From Planctomycetota bacterium (GTDB lineage Bacteria; Planctomycetota; SZUA-567; H5-PLA8): a stretch of DNA of 60,969 nt. Numbering within the stretch: position 1 is the first letter of the stretch; each line of letters opens with the position of its first letter. Both the position numbers and the translations under genes were made by a program. The notes under the pieces were generated by a model. It had not been told where the DNA came from, did no database searches, and saw only the letters and a list, made by a program, of their open reading frames with translations. Where the stretch lies: contig JACQFI010000071.1 in the NCBI GenBank assembly GCA_016200135.1, forward strand, positions 1-60,969. Reading direction: 5' to 3'. Shown piece after piece: positions 25,106-33,201 of this stretch.

Positions 25106-25981
25106 ATGGACGTGAACCAGTTAAAATATTTCGTCGAGGTCGCACGGGCAAAGAATTTCACCCGGGCCGCGCGCAACTGCCACGTGGCCCAGCCGGCGCT
25201 CAGCCAGCAGATCCGCAAGCTCGAGACGCAACTCGGCATCAAGCTCCTTAAAAGGCTGCCGCGCGGCGCGGAACTGACGCCCGAAGGCGAGGTGCTGCTC
25301 CCGTACGCCGAGGGCGTGCTTAAGTCGCTGGGCGAGGCGGAGAACGTCGCGGCCGACCTGCACGGGGTCTCGCGCGGGCTCGTGCGCATCGTCACGCTGC
25401 CTTCGGCCTGCGTGTACGTGCTCCCGCAGCGCATCGCGGCCTTCCGGCGCGACCACCCGCGCATCGACATCGTGCTCGAAGAGACCGTGAGCGCGCGCAT
25501 CCCCGACCTGGTCCTCAGCGGCCAGTACGACCTGGGCGTGAACCAAGCGCTGGATCCCGTGCCGCGCATGAAGCGCGCGCTGATCCACAAGGACGAACTC
25601 GTGCTGGCCGTGCCCGAGCACCATCCGCTGGCCGCGAAGTCCGAAGTAAAGCTGATCGAGGCCGCGCACGAGACGTTCGTGGTAACGAAGAAGGACACCG
25701 AGTTCCGCTTTCTCGTGGAGGACCTCTGCCGCCGCGCGGGCTTTACCATGCGCGCGGCGTTCGAGGCCGACCACTTCGACAGCATCCAGGCGTACTGCGC
25801 GGTGGGTATGGGCGTGGCGCTGATCCCGCGCTCGGTGATCTTGAAAACGCTGGCGCCCGCGCCGAAGTACCTGCGCATCACGCAGCCCCGCGCGATCCGC
25901 AACCTCTGGCTGCTCTGGCCCGAGGCCGGCATCAAGAACAAGGCGGCGGAAACCATGATCGGATACCTGACGCAGGAGTGA
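25106..25981 (+). CDS. LysR family transcriptional regulator
   Basis: The product is 291 aa, standard length. The N-terminal winged helix-turn-helix covers residues ~1-60 (QLKYFVEVARAKNFTRAARN, then VAQPALSQQIRKLE). Residues ~90-290 are the periplasmic-binding-type effector domain (RIVTLPSACVYVLP..., VGMGVALIP). It is divergent from the pyruvate:ferredoxin oxidoreductase operon, which is its most likely target besides itself. The effector is unknown. No clear Shine-Dalgarno sequence is present, so the transcript may be near leaderless. Confidence 0.9.
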   Translation: MDVNQLKYFVEVARAKNFTRAARNCHVAQPALSQQIRKLETQLGIKLLKRLPRGAELTPEGEVLLPYAEGVLKSLGEAENVAADLHGVSRGLVRIVTLPSACVYVLPQRIAAFRRDHPRIDIVLEETVSARIPDLVLSGQYDLGVNQALDPVPRMKRALIHKDELVLAVPEHHPLAAKSEVKLIEAAHETFVVTKKDTEFRFLVEDLCRRAGFTMRAAFEADHFDSIQAYCAVGMGVALIPRSVILKTLAPAPKYLRITQPRAIRNLWLLWPEAGIKNKAAETMIGYLTQE

Positions 25982-25988
25982 GGGGCGC

Positions 25989-26036
25989 TATTTCACCGCA
26001 GAGACGCGAAGGCGCGGAGAACAGCAAGAAAAAATA
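25989..26036. repeat. Family B repeat, partial copy
   Basis: TTTCACCGCAGAGACGCGAAGGCGCGGAGAAC-type sequence: one arm of the hairpin at 18911, with no matching second arm. Confidence 0.5.
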
Positions 26037-26136
26037 GAAGTGGGAAGGTCGCTGCTGTGTAGCACGTTTGACTTCGATCCGGTGTATTCAGCAGGGCCGC
26101 TTTTCGGAATGTTTGCCGAACTTCATAGCAAGGAGT

Positions 26137-27459
26137 ATGCGATTGCGTTTTCGAAGCGCCTTCTATTTGCTGCTTGCGTGCGCGTGCGTGCTTCATGCAT
26201 GGGCCGCGGCCGCGGAGAACCCGCCCAAGCTCGCGGAGCTTCCCGAAGTCAAGACCTGGGGCGAGTTGCTCGATCTGCCTGCCGTGGATGCGGGAGGCGG
26301 GCGGCACGTGCGGCTGGGCATCGGGGCGCGGCGCGCGCCGGCGGGATCGGCGGTGATGGTGTACGCGCTGGTCGATGGCCCGCCCGATCCGGAGTACAAG
26401 CCGACAAAATTCAAGGACGCGGAGCCGCTCGGGTATTTCAGCGTAAAGACCGAACCGGCCGAAGAGGGCCGGCTGAAGCGCGCGATGAACACGAACGACG
26501 TGATGGCGCAGCGGGACACCACCGCGGGCGCGCGCCTCTTCGCCATGCCCGTGCGCACGCCGAAGAAGGGAAGCGTCACCGTGAGCGTGCTGGATTCGAA
26601 GGGCCAGCCGCTGGCCGCGGCGGAACTCGCGGCGTCGGACGCGCCGGTTCATCCGTGGCTGCCGATGCGCATGGACACCGACGAGGCGAACACGGTGGAG
26701 AGTCTGGAGCGGAACATCAAGGTCGAGCTGGTCCCGAATAACTACGAATTGGAGGCCGTCTGGCCCGATCACGAATCGTTCCCGGCGCCGAAGTCCGAGA
26801 GCGGCGCGTTCGCCGAGGCCGGCGCTCTGCTGCCGTGCATCGAGCCGCGCGACCGCCTGGCCGAAGGCGCGAGCCTGCCGGAACCTTCCGAGCAGACGCG
26901 CGCGGAGATCGCGCAGGCGATTAAAGACCTGAGTTCCGACGAGTACGAGGTGCGGCAGGCGGCCTTCTCGCGCATGCGGAAATTAGGCGTGGCCGCGGCC
27001 GGTACCATGCAGAAGGCCAAGAAGGAGGCCACCGACCCGGAACTGAGGATGCAGCTCGAACGGCTGCTGGCCGCACTGGGGCCGGGCTTCCGGATCGAGC
27101 AGAACAAATCGCACCTGCACGTGACGCTGCCGGCGGGGCTCGCGGTCAACATGCCCTACGACAACTTCCTCGTGCGGCTCTGGATCAACGGCAAGCCGTT
27201 CGCGCCGGAGTCCGAGAAGGACGAACGGAACAGGACGAATGTCCAGAGCATGCGGACGCTGCGCAATTTCGATTTCGTGCTGCAGATGGATCTGAAGAAG
27301 TTCGGGATCCAGCCGCGCGACCGCGTGGAACTGCAGATGCTCTGCACGCCCCACGGAATCTTTTCCAAACGCTGCGAGGTCCTGGAAGGTTTCATGGGTA
27401 GCCCTCCAAAAATCCGCTGGCCGCTGCTCTCGAACCGCATCGAGTGGCAGGCGCAGTGA
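26137..27459 (+). CDS. Secreted hypothetical protein with HEAT-like segment
   Basis: The product is 440 aa. It has a signal peptide (FYLLLACACVLHAWAAAAE, cleavage near residue 28). Residues ~30-190 are a beta-rich region with no assigned family. Residues ~255-310 (SSDEYEVRQAAFSRMRKLG..., DPELRMQLERLL) look like one HEAT-type helical repeat, common in planctomycete secreted proteins. A C-terminal beta domain follows. Start: AAGGAG lies only 1 nt before the ATG at 26137 but 7 nt before a TTG at 26143, so the TTG may be the real start. Confidence 0.7.
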   Translation: MRLRFRSAFYLLLACACVLHAWAAAAENPPKLAELPEVKTWGELLDLPAVDAGGGRHVRLGIGARRAPAGSAVMVYALVDGPPDPEYKPTKFKDAEPLGYFSVKTEPAEEGRLKRAMNTNDVMAQRDTTAGARLFAMPVRTPKKGSVTVSVLDSKGQPLAAAELAASDAPVHPWLPMRMDTDEANTVESLERNIKVELVPNNYELEAVWPDHESFPAPKSESGAFAEAGALLPCIEPRDRLAEGASLPEPSEQTRAEIAQAIKDLSSDEYEVRQAAFSRMRKLGVAAAGTMQKAKKEATDPELRMQLERLLAALGPGFRIEQNKSHLHVTLPAGLAVNMPYDNFLVRLWINGKPFAPESEKDERNRTNVQSMRTLRNFDFVLQMDLKKFGIQPRDRVELQMLCTPHGIFSKRCEVLEGFMGSPPKIRWPLLSNRIEWQAQ

Positions 27460-27512
27460 AGCATATTCGATTCCCGATTTTCGATTAACGGTGCGGCCGC
27501 AGGGGCGCGTCA

Positions 27513-27545
27513 TTTCACCGCGGAGACGCTGAGAACAGCGCAGAA
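27513..27545. repeat. Family B repeat, partial copy
   Basis: TTTCACCGCGGAGACGCTGAGAAC: a left arm without its partner, downstream of the 26137 gene. Confidence 0.5.
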
Positions 27546-27584
27546 TATTGATTCGTAGAGCAATTGAGCTTGTTACCGTCAGCG

Positions 27585-27770
27585 CCGAAGGCGCGCGCGG
27601 AAATAGCCAGGGTCGGAGTCCCGATGTATCGGGACGGAGGCCCTGGTGCGCGGCCCCACCATTAGAAAAGCCCTGAAGGGGCGCGCGAGCTGTTGCGGAT
27701 ATGCCGCCCGCTGTGCGGAAAGGCTATGCCTTTCCGTGCGGCGGGTTTCCCCTCGCCGGGAAAATTTGAT
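27585..27770. repeat. CCAGGG-type dispersed repeat (family D), long copy
   Basis: The copy carries GCCAGGGTCGGAGTCCCGAT...GGGACGGAGGCCCTGG, then GCCCTGAAGGGGCGCGCGAG and a GGATATGCCGCCCGCTG segment. These blocks occur in the same style in copies near 2955, 36603-36720, 36765-36880 and 50990-51235. It forms the exact left border of the AT-rich island. Confidence 0.75.
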
Positions 27771-27804
27771 TATCACGGATATTGGATAAGAGTGATGTGA
27801 GATT

Positions 27805-28269
27805 CTATTTTTTACTCGATGTCGCGCTTTTATCTTTCCGTATTTGCACCCAATATTCATTAGTCGCGTTTATTAATTCTTCTAGATCATCAAAGATGTT
27901 ATCCAAATCTTTTTCAGAAACATTCTCAATGCCTTCTGTCAATAAAAAGGAAAGGCTGTCTTTTAGCTGCTTTAAGGAAATCACATTAGCAGTGTAGCGA
28001 ATCCAAAAGGACTTATAATTTAAGAACGTTTCAATAGTGAGAATAAATACCAATGTTGAACTTGAAATAAGGGCTAGATTTTGCATAAGCGGGATATTCG
28101 CAGAATCAACTTTCAATCCAAGAAAAAGCATTGTCGCGAGCGATAAAATACCTTCCACAACCTTAATAATAATCGCCTTAATTTTACATTCTCTTCTTTT
28201 CCCTTGAAAGTTGTTGATTTCCTCCTCGATCCTTCTATTCAGAAGTTCTAGCTTTTGCTCTTTTCCCAT
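27805..28269 (-). CDS. SLATT-like two-helix membrane protein (putative effector)
   Basis: The product is 154 aa. A charged N-terminal helix (LLNRRIEEEINNF) is followed by two membrane helices (~32-51 and ~61-83), then SFWIRYTANVISLKQLKDSL and an acidic C-terminal helix. This layout, particularly the W-x-RYTA...LK helix just after the second membrane segment, fits the SLATT family (SMODS- and SLOG-associating 2TM effectors), which are predicted pore-forming effectors of nucleotide-activated bacterial immunity. Start: the ATG at 28269 has GGAG 6 nt upstream and lies inside the end of the Nudix gene (35-nt overlap). Base composition is strikingly AT-rich against the surroundings, a sign of transfer. 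Family assignment is by eye. Confidence 0.7.
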   Translation of the reverse strand: MGKEQKLELLNRRIEEEINNFQGKRRECKIKAIIIKVVEGILSLATMLFLGLKVDSANIPLMQNLALISSSTLVFILTIETFLNYKSFWIRYTANVISLKQLKDSLSFLLTEGIENVSEKDLDNIFDDLEELINATNEYWVQIRKDKSATSSKK

Positions 28270-29620
28270 GGGAAACTCCAGGCAAGTTTCTGTCGGATTT
28301 AGCGCTATTACGTATTAACAAACGGTTAATGATTTCCCTTGACCAAATCTCCCCTTTTGCGGGATCAGTTAATTCAGATGGCAGTTCTGTTGGGTCAAAA
28401 AATCTCCCACTTACAGAGGTGCCCCTTCTTTCAATAAACTCAACAGTGCTAAGGGTGATATTTACATCATCTCTATCTGCTCGCCATTCAAAAACGAGGG
28501 CAACATGCTGTGAAGTCTTATTACCCACATCTGCATAGACAGCTCCTAAGAAATTCAATTTCTCAGGTTCAATATTTAACCTTAGCTCCTCTTTCAACTC
28601 CCTAAGAGCACACTGAATTACTGCTGAACCGTTGGAACCATCTTCCCTTCGAACGTGTCCACCTGCCCAAATAACTAATTTCTCATTTAGCTTATTTTCT
28701 ACCCGCTCACGGCGCCTTAGGCACAGTAGTCTTCCAGACTTATCACGAACTAGCACCACCGGAATTGCTTGGACAAGATCCTTTTTTGCCTCGGCTTTTT
28801 TTCTAGCGAAGAATTTTCCTTTTGAGAAAGCTCGAACCAAATTGCCGCCTTCTACGTTAGAAAGTGTATTGGTATTACGGAAATAACTTTTGATTACCCG
28901 CTTAGGTAGGCACAATATATCTTCATTTAGTTCCTCTTCAATTAGATTCAAAATAGTCTTGGCTATAGCTTCAACAGTTTGCCTGGGATTCTCATTTGAA
29001 GTATCAAAATGGAATATTCTGAATTTATCTCTCAATCTGTCTATGCACTCTTCTGTAGTTAGTCTCATTCTTCTTAGGACGGGTGGAGTCATTATTGACG
29101 AAGAAGCGCCTTCGACGGGCAAGTAACCTTGTTCTCTTTTCATCGCTGTTTTAGGATTCGTTGTCATTACAATCACGCCAGTAATGCGCTTTCTCCACTC
29201 GTCAATTGTCAAAAACCGCTCAATAGTAGCACGATCTTTCGCGGTTATTCTTGAGAGTTTCTCCATGAGGGTGAGTAAGCTTATCGCATCAAATAGACCA
29301 CGATCAACAAATAGAATATCGATCTGCTCATCATTTGGTGGTGGTCCTTGTGTATTCTCCAAAATCTTGGCTAGTGTTTCTGAGGCTGTCCATGCGTTAA
29401 AGGTAAAATGTCGTTTATCATTAATTGGGCAAATGGACGCCTGTTCAACAACAAGTCGAACTTTAAACTTACAGCGTTTAAAAAAGGTATAAACGCTCGT
29501 CAAAGTACTGGTCTTGCCAGCCTTTGGTACACCAGCAAACTCAATGATGATTGGCTTTCTCGAATCAGCCTTAAAGCGCTCTAGGGCATTTTCGGCGCGA
29601 ATCTGCAATTCCGTCTTCAC
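28235..29620 (-). CDS. P-loop nucleotide-kinase-like domain fused to Nudix hydrolase
   Basis: The product is 461 aa. Residues ~22-230 are a P-loop NTPase: Walker A GVPKAGKTS (30-38), Walker B with the D106-R107 motif (LFVDRG) typical of thymidylate/deoxynucleoside-kinase-like enzymes, and a basic lid (KREQGYLP). Residues ~284-440 are a Nudix domain: AIPVVLVRD, GGHV (320-323) and RELKEEL (340-346) with the metal-binding REXXEE core; the first half of the box is altered. Start: GTG at 29620 with GGAG about 10 nt upstream. It overlaps the SLATT-like gene by 35 nt, so both are made together. It is AT-rich like its partner. It may make or destroy a nucleotide signal controlling the membrane effector; this is inference. 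Confidence 0.8.
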   Translation of the reverse strand: MKTELQIRAENALERFKADSRKPIIIEFAGVPKAGKTSTLTSVYTFFKRCKFKVRLVVEQASICPINDKRHFTFNAWTASETLAKILENTQGPPPNDEQIDILFVDRGLFDAISLLTLMEKLSRITAKDRATIERFLTIDEWRKRITGVIVMTTNPKTAMKREQGYLPVEGASSSIMTPPVLRRMRLTTEECIDRLRDKFRIFHFDTSNENPRQTVEAIAKTILNLIEEELNEDILCLPKRVIKSYFRNTNTLSNVEGGNLVRAFSKGKFFARKKAEAKKDLVQAIPVVLVRDKSGRLLCLRRRERVENKLNEKLVIWAGGHVRREDGSNGSAVIQCALRELKEELRLNIEPEKLNFLGAVYADVGNKTSQHVALVFEWRADRDDVNITLSTVEFIERRGTSVSGRFFDPTELPSELTDPAKGEIWSREIINRLLIRNSAKSDRNLPGVSHGKRAKARTSE

Positions 29621-29765
29621 GATTTGAGCACTCCAAAATGACTAGGGTCATTGCTGAACGTTTTCTAGAATGCACTTGGGTTTGATTCAACTCCAATCTT
29701 GGCACCTCGTACCAATTTCTCCTTTGGGAGATTCCTGTTCGTCTGTAGGGTACCCCATTGTTGCA
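29621..29765 (-). promoter_or_regulatory. Leader of the SLATT/Nudix operon
   Basis: The gap between hisS and the Nudix-fusion gene holds an imperfect palindrome TTGGCAC-CTC-GTACCAA (29699-29715) and a TCTCC-TTTG-GGAGA stem (29718-29731). On the minus strand TTGAAT, 17 nt, TAGAAA is a possible weak promoter. No strong hisS terminator is seen, so read-through is possible. Confidence 0.4.
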
Positions 29766-31151
29766 TTAGGGAATCATTCCCAGCTTACCCTTAATCCACT
29801 GCGCTAGTTCCGCGCGCGGCACGGGTGTGTTCTGGCGGGTGGCGAGGTCGCGGATCTCGAGCGTGCCGGACTTCAGCTTCTCGGGGTCGGCGAGGATCGC
29901 GTAGGGGATGCCTTTCTTCTGCGCGAGTTCGTACTGCGGGACGGGCTTGCCGGCGTTGGGGTAGACGTCGGCGCGCAGGCCGGCGGCGCGGAGTTCGACG
30001 CCGAGCTTGAGCGCTTCGGCGGCGGCATCGGCGCTGGGCACGACGACGAGCACGTCGGCGGCGCGCGAGGCCGTTTCGAACAAGCCCTTCTCTTCCATCA
30101 GCAATAGGACGCGTTCGAAGCCGATCGAGAAGCCGCACGCGGGCACGCCGCCGGGGCGGCCGTCGGGCAGCGGCGCGGGGTCCTTGCCCGAGGCGATCTT
30201 GTCCACGAGGCCGTCGAAGCGCCCGCCGCCGGCGAGGCTGAACGGGACGCCTTCGGACGCGATCTCGAAGATGGGCCCCGTGTAGTAGTCCATGCCGCGC
30301 GCCAGGAACGGGTCGAAGACGAGCTTGCCGCTGGGCAGTTCGGGCGTGAGCGCGAGGACTTCCTTGAGCTGGGCGATGTGGCGCGCGCCGGCTTCGCCCG
30401 TGCGCTTGCTCACGTCGTCGAAGAGCGCCGCACTCGCCGACGTTTTCGTGGCGGCGCTGAAGGCCAGCAGCGCGGCGGCGGCGGCCTCGCTGATGCCCTT
30501 CTCGAGCAGCTCCTTCTTGACTTCCTCGGGCGGCACCTTGTCGAGCTTGTCGATGCCGACGAAGGCCGCGGCGACGTGTTCGTCGCCGATCCCGAAGCTG
30601 CGCACGAGCAGATTCAGCAGCGGTCGCGAGTTCAACCGTACGGTCAGCCCGCTGAAGCCCAGTTTCGCCAGCGCGGTGCTCGTGGCGAGGATCACTTCGG
30701 CTTCGACCTGCATGCTGGCCGAGCCGAGCACGTCCACGTCGCACTGGATGAACTCGCGGAAGCGGCCGTGTTGCGCGCGTTCGGCGCGCCAGACGGGGCC
30801 GATCTGGTAGCGCTTGAAGACGGCGGGGAGTTCGGCGCGGTGCGTGTTGTAGTAGCGCGCGAGCGGGACCGTAAGGTCAAAACGCAGCGCCATGTCGGAG
30901 AGTTCTTGTCCGCCTTTTTCCAGCGAGCGCTGCAGGTCCGCGCCGCGCTTCATTACGTGGAACATCAGTTTCTCGTTCTCGCCGCCGCCCTTGCCGAGGA
31001 AGACCTGGAGGTTCTCCAGCGCGGGCGTGTCCATGCCCTCGAACCCGAAGGACTCGTACACTTCGCGGATGCGGCGCATCAGTTCGGCGCGCTTGCGGAA
31101 GGCGTCGGGGAGGAAGTCGCGGAAGCCGCTGGGTGCGGAGAGCTTGGCCAT
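29766..31151 (-). CDS. hisS: Histidyl-tRNA synthetase
   Basis: The product is 461 aa, class II aminoacyl-tRNA synthetase charging tRNA-His. Visible motifs: GFRDFLPD at the N-terminus, motif 2 region IGPVWRAERAQHGRFREFIQ, histidine-specific YYTGPIFEI, GGGRFDGL, and motif 3 GFSIGFERVL. The anticodon-binding domain follows (residues ~365-461). Start: the ATG at 31151 has AGGAG 5 nt upstream; the longer frame to 31283 includes palindromic repeat sequence. The order synthetase, then AT-rich island, suggests the island inserted just behind an essential gene. Confidence 0.95.
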   Translation of the reverse strand: MAKLSAPSGFRDFLPDAFRKRAELMRRIREVYESFGFEGMDTPALENLQVFLGKGGGENEKLMFHVMKRGADLQRSLEKGGQELSDMALRFDLTVPLARYYNTHRAELPAVFKRYQIGPVWRAERAQHGRFREFIQCDVDVLGSASMQVEAEVILATSTALAKLGFSGLTVRLNSRPLLNLLVRSFGIGDEHVAAAFVGIDKLDKVPPEEVKKELLEKGISEAAAAALLAFSAATKTSASAALFDDVSKRTGEAGARHIAQLKEVLALTPELPSGKLVFDPFLARGMDYYTGPIFEIASEGVPFSLAGGGRFDGLVDKIASGKDPAPLPDGRPGGVPACGFSIGFERVLLLMEEKGLFETASRAADVLVVVPSADAAAEALKLGVELRAAGLRADVYPNAGKPVPQYELAQKKGIPYAILADPEKLKSGTLEIRDLATRQNTPVPRAELAQWIKGKLGMIP

Positions 31152-31253
31152 GGGTGCTCCTGGTTGCCTGCGCGTGCGCGCGGCTAGTGTAGCGAGCGGG
31201 CGCGGGTTCGCTATGGCAAGGGGCGGGTGCAGGACCCTGAAAAGCACGAACAG

Positions 31254-31348
31254 CCACGACTTCAACACAGAGACACAGGCCACAGAGAACGGCCAATTAT
31301 TAAAGGTTGTTCACCGCTGTTCTTTGTGCCTCAGTGTTGAAGTCGTGG
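31254..31348. repeat. Palindromic repeat family A, copy 4
   Basis: The left arm CCACGACTTCAACACAGAG (31254-31272) pairs with CTCAGTGTTGAAGTCGTGG (31330-31348) with one mismatch. The inner part is GAGAACGG and an AT-rich loop. It lies between divergent genes hisS and 31630. Confidence 0.9.
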
Positions 31349-31415
31349 CTGTCCCGTGCCGGGGGACTCGGCCTACCTTTCCCCGATGCCTAGAGCATGA
31401 GGCGAAGTCGCCAGC

Positions 31416-31446
31416 GAATCCCCCTTTTAAAAGAGGGGGTTGGGGG
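31416..31446. repeat. AATCCCC hairpin repeat (family C)
   Basis: AATCCCCCTTTTAAAAGAGGGGGTT hairpin followed by a G run. It is related to 21013, 44036 and 55312. The remainder of the gap up to 31629 shows nothing further apart from the AAGGAG site of the next gene. Confidence 0.7.
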
Positions 31447-31629
31447 GTACGCCCGACTCACAGCCGCCAAAAAATTTTATAAAGGTTGAATTTAACAAGC
31501 GTTACGCCGGCAAGAAAAAACACGCGAAATCGGTCTAACAGTGGTCTATACATCGCGTCTTTTTCCCGCTGTGGCGGTCAGGCAAACCAAGCAGGCTCGA
31601 AAAGCGAGCATAATTTAAGGAGCGAATCT

Positions 31630-32232
31630 ATGCGCAGAATGTGGGTGGTGGTGGCGTTGTGCGTGCTGGCGTGGGCGAGCGGCGATGCGTTCGCGGCGGC
31701 ACCGGGCGGGGCCTCATGTTCCGGTTCCGGCGGCGTGGGCGTTGGCGGACCGTGCAGCGTGGGCGTTGGCGGGCCAGGCGGCGCGCCGCTTAATCCGCCG
31801 GTGGCGCCTCCGGGGGGAAACCCGGGAGGCGGAGGCGGAGGCGGAGGCGGCCGGCCCGGCGCAGCGCCGGCGAAGAAGCCGGAGTTCAAGAAGTGGGATC
31901 TGCCGGCGCCGGAAGAGGTCAAGAGGCTGAAGGACGTGAAGATCGACCAGGCGCTCGCCAAGCTGAACCTGACGGACGCGCAGTTGGATCAGATCGTAGC
32001 GCTGAAGCTGAAGATCGCGGGCGAGGAGGCGGCCTATGCGGAGGCGCAGCTTGACGCACGCAAAGCGTACGAACAGAGCACGAACGAGACCGACTCCAGC
32101 GCGTGCGGACAGAAGGTGCTGTCGGTCGCGAAGGCGATCAAGGCCTTCGATCCGGACAAGAAATACTGGGACGGGCTGGGCACGATTTTGAGCAAGGATC
32201 AGATGGCGAAATTGCGGGAGCTTTTGAGGTAG
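31630..32232 (+). CDS. Secreted Gly-rich protein with C-terminal helical domain
   Basis: The product is 200 aa. A signal peptide (residues ~1-23, ending FAAAP) is followed by a Gly/Pro low-complexity stretch of ~55 residues including a run of nine glycines, then a charged helical domain (EEVKRLKDVKIDQALAKLNL..., LSKDQMAKLRELLR). The helical part, with a LTDAQLDQI element, resembles the Spy/CpxP-like periplasmic helix pattern, tentatively. Start: ATG at 31630, AAGGAG 7 nt upstream. It ends at a strong terminator. The function is unknown. Confidence 0.75.
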   Translation: MRRMWVVVALCVLAWASGDAFAAAPGGASCSGSGGVGVGGPCSVGVGGPGGAPLNPPVAPPGGNPGGGGGGGGGRPGAAPAKKPEFKKWDLPAPEEVKRLKDVKIDQALAKLNLTDAQLDQIVALKLKIAGEEAAYAEAQLDARKAYEQSTNETDSSACGQKVLSVAKAIKAFDPDKKYWDGLGTILSKDQMAKLRELLR

Positions 32233-32260
32233 CCAACGCCCTATCGCGGGGTGAAGTAAA

Positions 32261-32305
32261 CGGGCCGCGCGCGAAGGACGATTTCGCGCACGGCCTGTTT
32301 TTTTT
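32261..32305 (+). terminator. Rho-independent terminator
   Basis: CGGGCCGCGCGCGAA pairs with TTCGCGCACGGCCTG (one mismatch) and is followed by eight T residues. It terminates the 31630 gene. Confidence 0.9.
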
Positions 32306-32337
32306 ACAAGCACGAAATCCAAATAACGGCGAATGGA

Positions 32338-32489
32338 TTTACCACGAAAATGCCAAGAACACGAAGGGGGCACGAAGTACAGAAAACGACTTCAACACAT
32401 TGGCGTGGAGGCTGCAGAGAACAGGGAACCAATTCTAAATGCGTTCATTGTGAACGCTGTGTCTCTGCACCTCCGTGTTTAAGTCGTGG
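32338..32489. repeat. CACGAAG repeat followed by family A copy 5
   Basis: 32338-32378 is the CACGAAG-type repeat seen at 3651. 32386-32489 is a diverged family A palindrome (ACGACTTCAACACA against CCGTGTTTAAGTCGTGG). Both lie in the gap before the 32662 gene. Confidence 0.75.
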
Positions 32490-32661
32490 CCGTTTATCTT
32501 TTTCCGTTTGCTTGGTTCTGGGTGTTTCTGAGTTGCCCTTATCCCTGTTCTCGGTCCCCTGCCTTCCCCCTCTCGCCGGCTTACTTTCTCCTGTCTTGGG
32601 TAGATGGGGGCGCTATAGTAATCGGCGGAGAACGCGGGCGGGCGGAAGGGGGGCGGCGGCC

Positions 32662-33201
32662 ATGATTCATGAAGCATTGCCGGAGATTCCGGTCTTCCAC
32701 AGCCTCACGCAGAAACAGATCGCCGAGCTCAACGGGTGGCTGACGCGCAAGGACTTCGCCGAAGGAGAGACGCTGGTGCGCGAAGGTTCGCCGCCGGACG
32801 GCATGTTCGTAATCGCGCGCGGCAAGGTAGCGGCACTGAAAGCGACGCCGGGCGGCGAGGTGGCGATCGCGACGATCGAGGGGCCGTCGGTGCTGGGCGA
32901 GATGGGGCTGCTCACGGGCGAGTCGCGTTCGGCTTCGGCGGTGGCGCGGACGCAGGTAGCGACGGGGCACCTGCCGATCGACCTCTTTGAGCAGAAGATC
33001 GCGGAAGACAACCTGACCGCGCTGCATATCTCCTACAACCTCGGCTGCATCGTGAGCCAGCGGCTGCGGCAAGCCCTGCTGCGCATCGCGGAACTGACCG
33101 CGGCCGTGGAGAAGTGTTCGCCGACCGAAGCGAGCCACAAGCACGTGACCAAAGTGCTGGGCTCGGTCTATTCCCAAGTCCTGTTGGGCAAGGAAGACTG
33201 A
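32662..33201 (+). CDS. Cyclic-nucleotide-binding domain protein
   Basis: The product is 179 aa. Residues ~8-125 form a Crp-type nucleotide-binding beta barrel (FAEGETLVREGSPPDGMFVIARGKV..., then the phosphate-binding-cassette region GEMGLLTGESRSASAVA). There is no DNA-binding helix-turn-helix; the C-terminus is helical, so it is a stand-alone sensor rather than a transcription factor. Residues for cAMP specificity are not clear: SR-S-A-S replaces the usual R-S/T-A pattern. A purine run precedes the ATG. Its stop overlaps the next start (TGATG), so it is translationally coupled to the HEAT/TPR protein. Confidence 0.8.
   Translation: MIHEALPEIPVFHSLTQKQIAELNGWLTRKDFAEGETLVREGSPPDGMFVIARGKVAALKATPGGEVAIATIEGPSVLGEMGLLTGESRSASAVARTQVATGHLPIDLFEQKIAEDNLTALHISYNLGCIVSQRLRQALLRIAELTAAVEKCSPTEASHKHVTKVLGSVYSQVLLGKED

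Noticed and set aside
27579..27860. 93-codon minus-strand ORF at the island border
   Set aside because: It consists mostly of family D repeat sequence and overlaps the end of the SLATT-like gene in another frame.
27805..29620. Classifying the island as a known CBASS or restriction system
   Set aside because: No CD-NTase, SMODS, TIR, helicase, methylase or nuclease domain is visible in either protein, so a named system would be unsupported.
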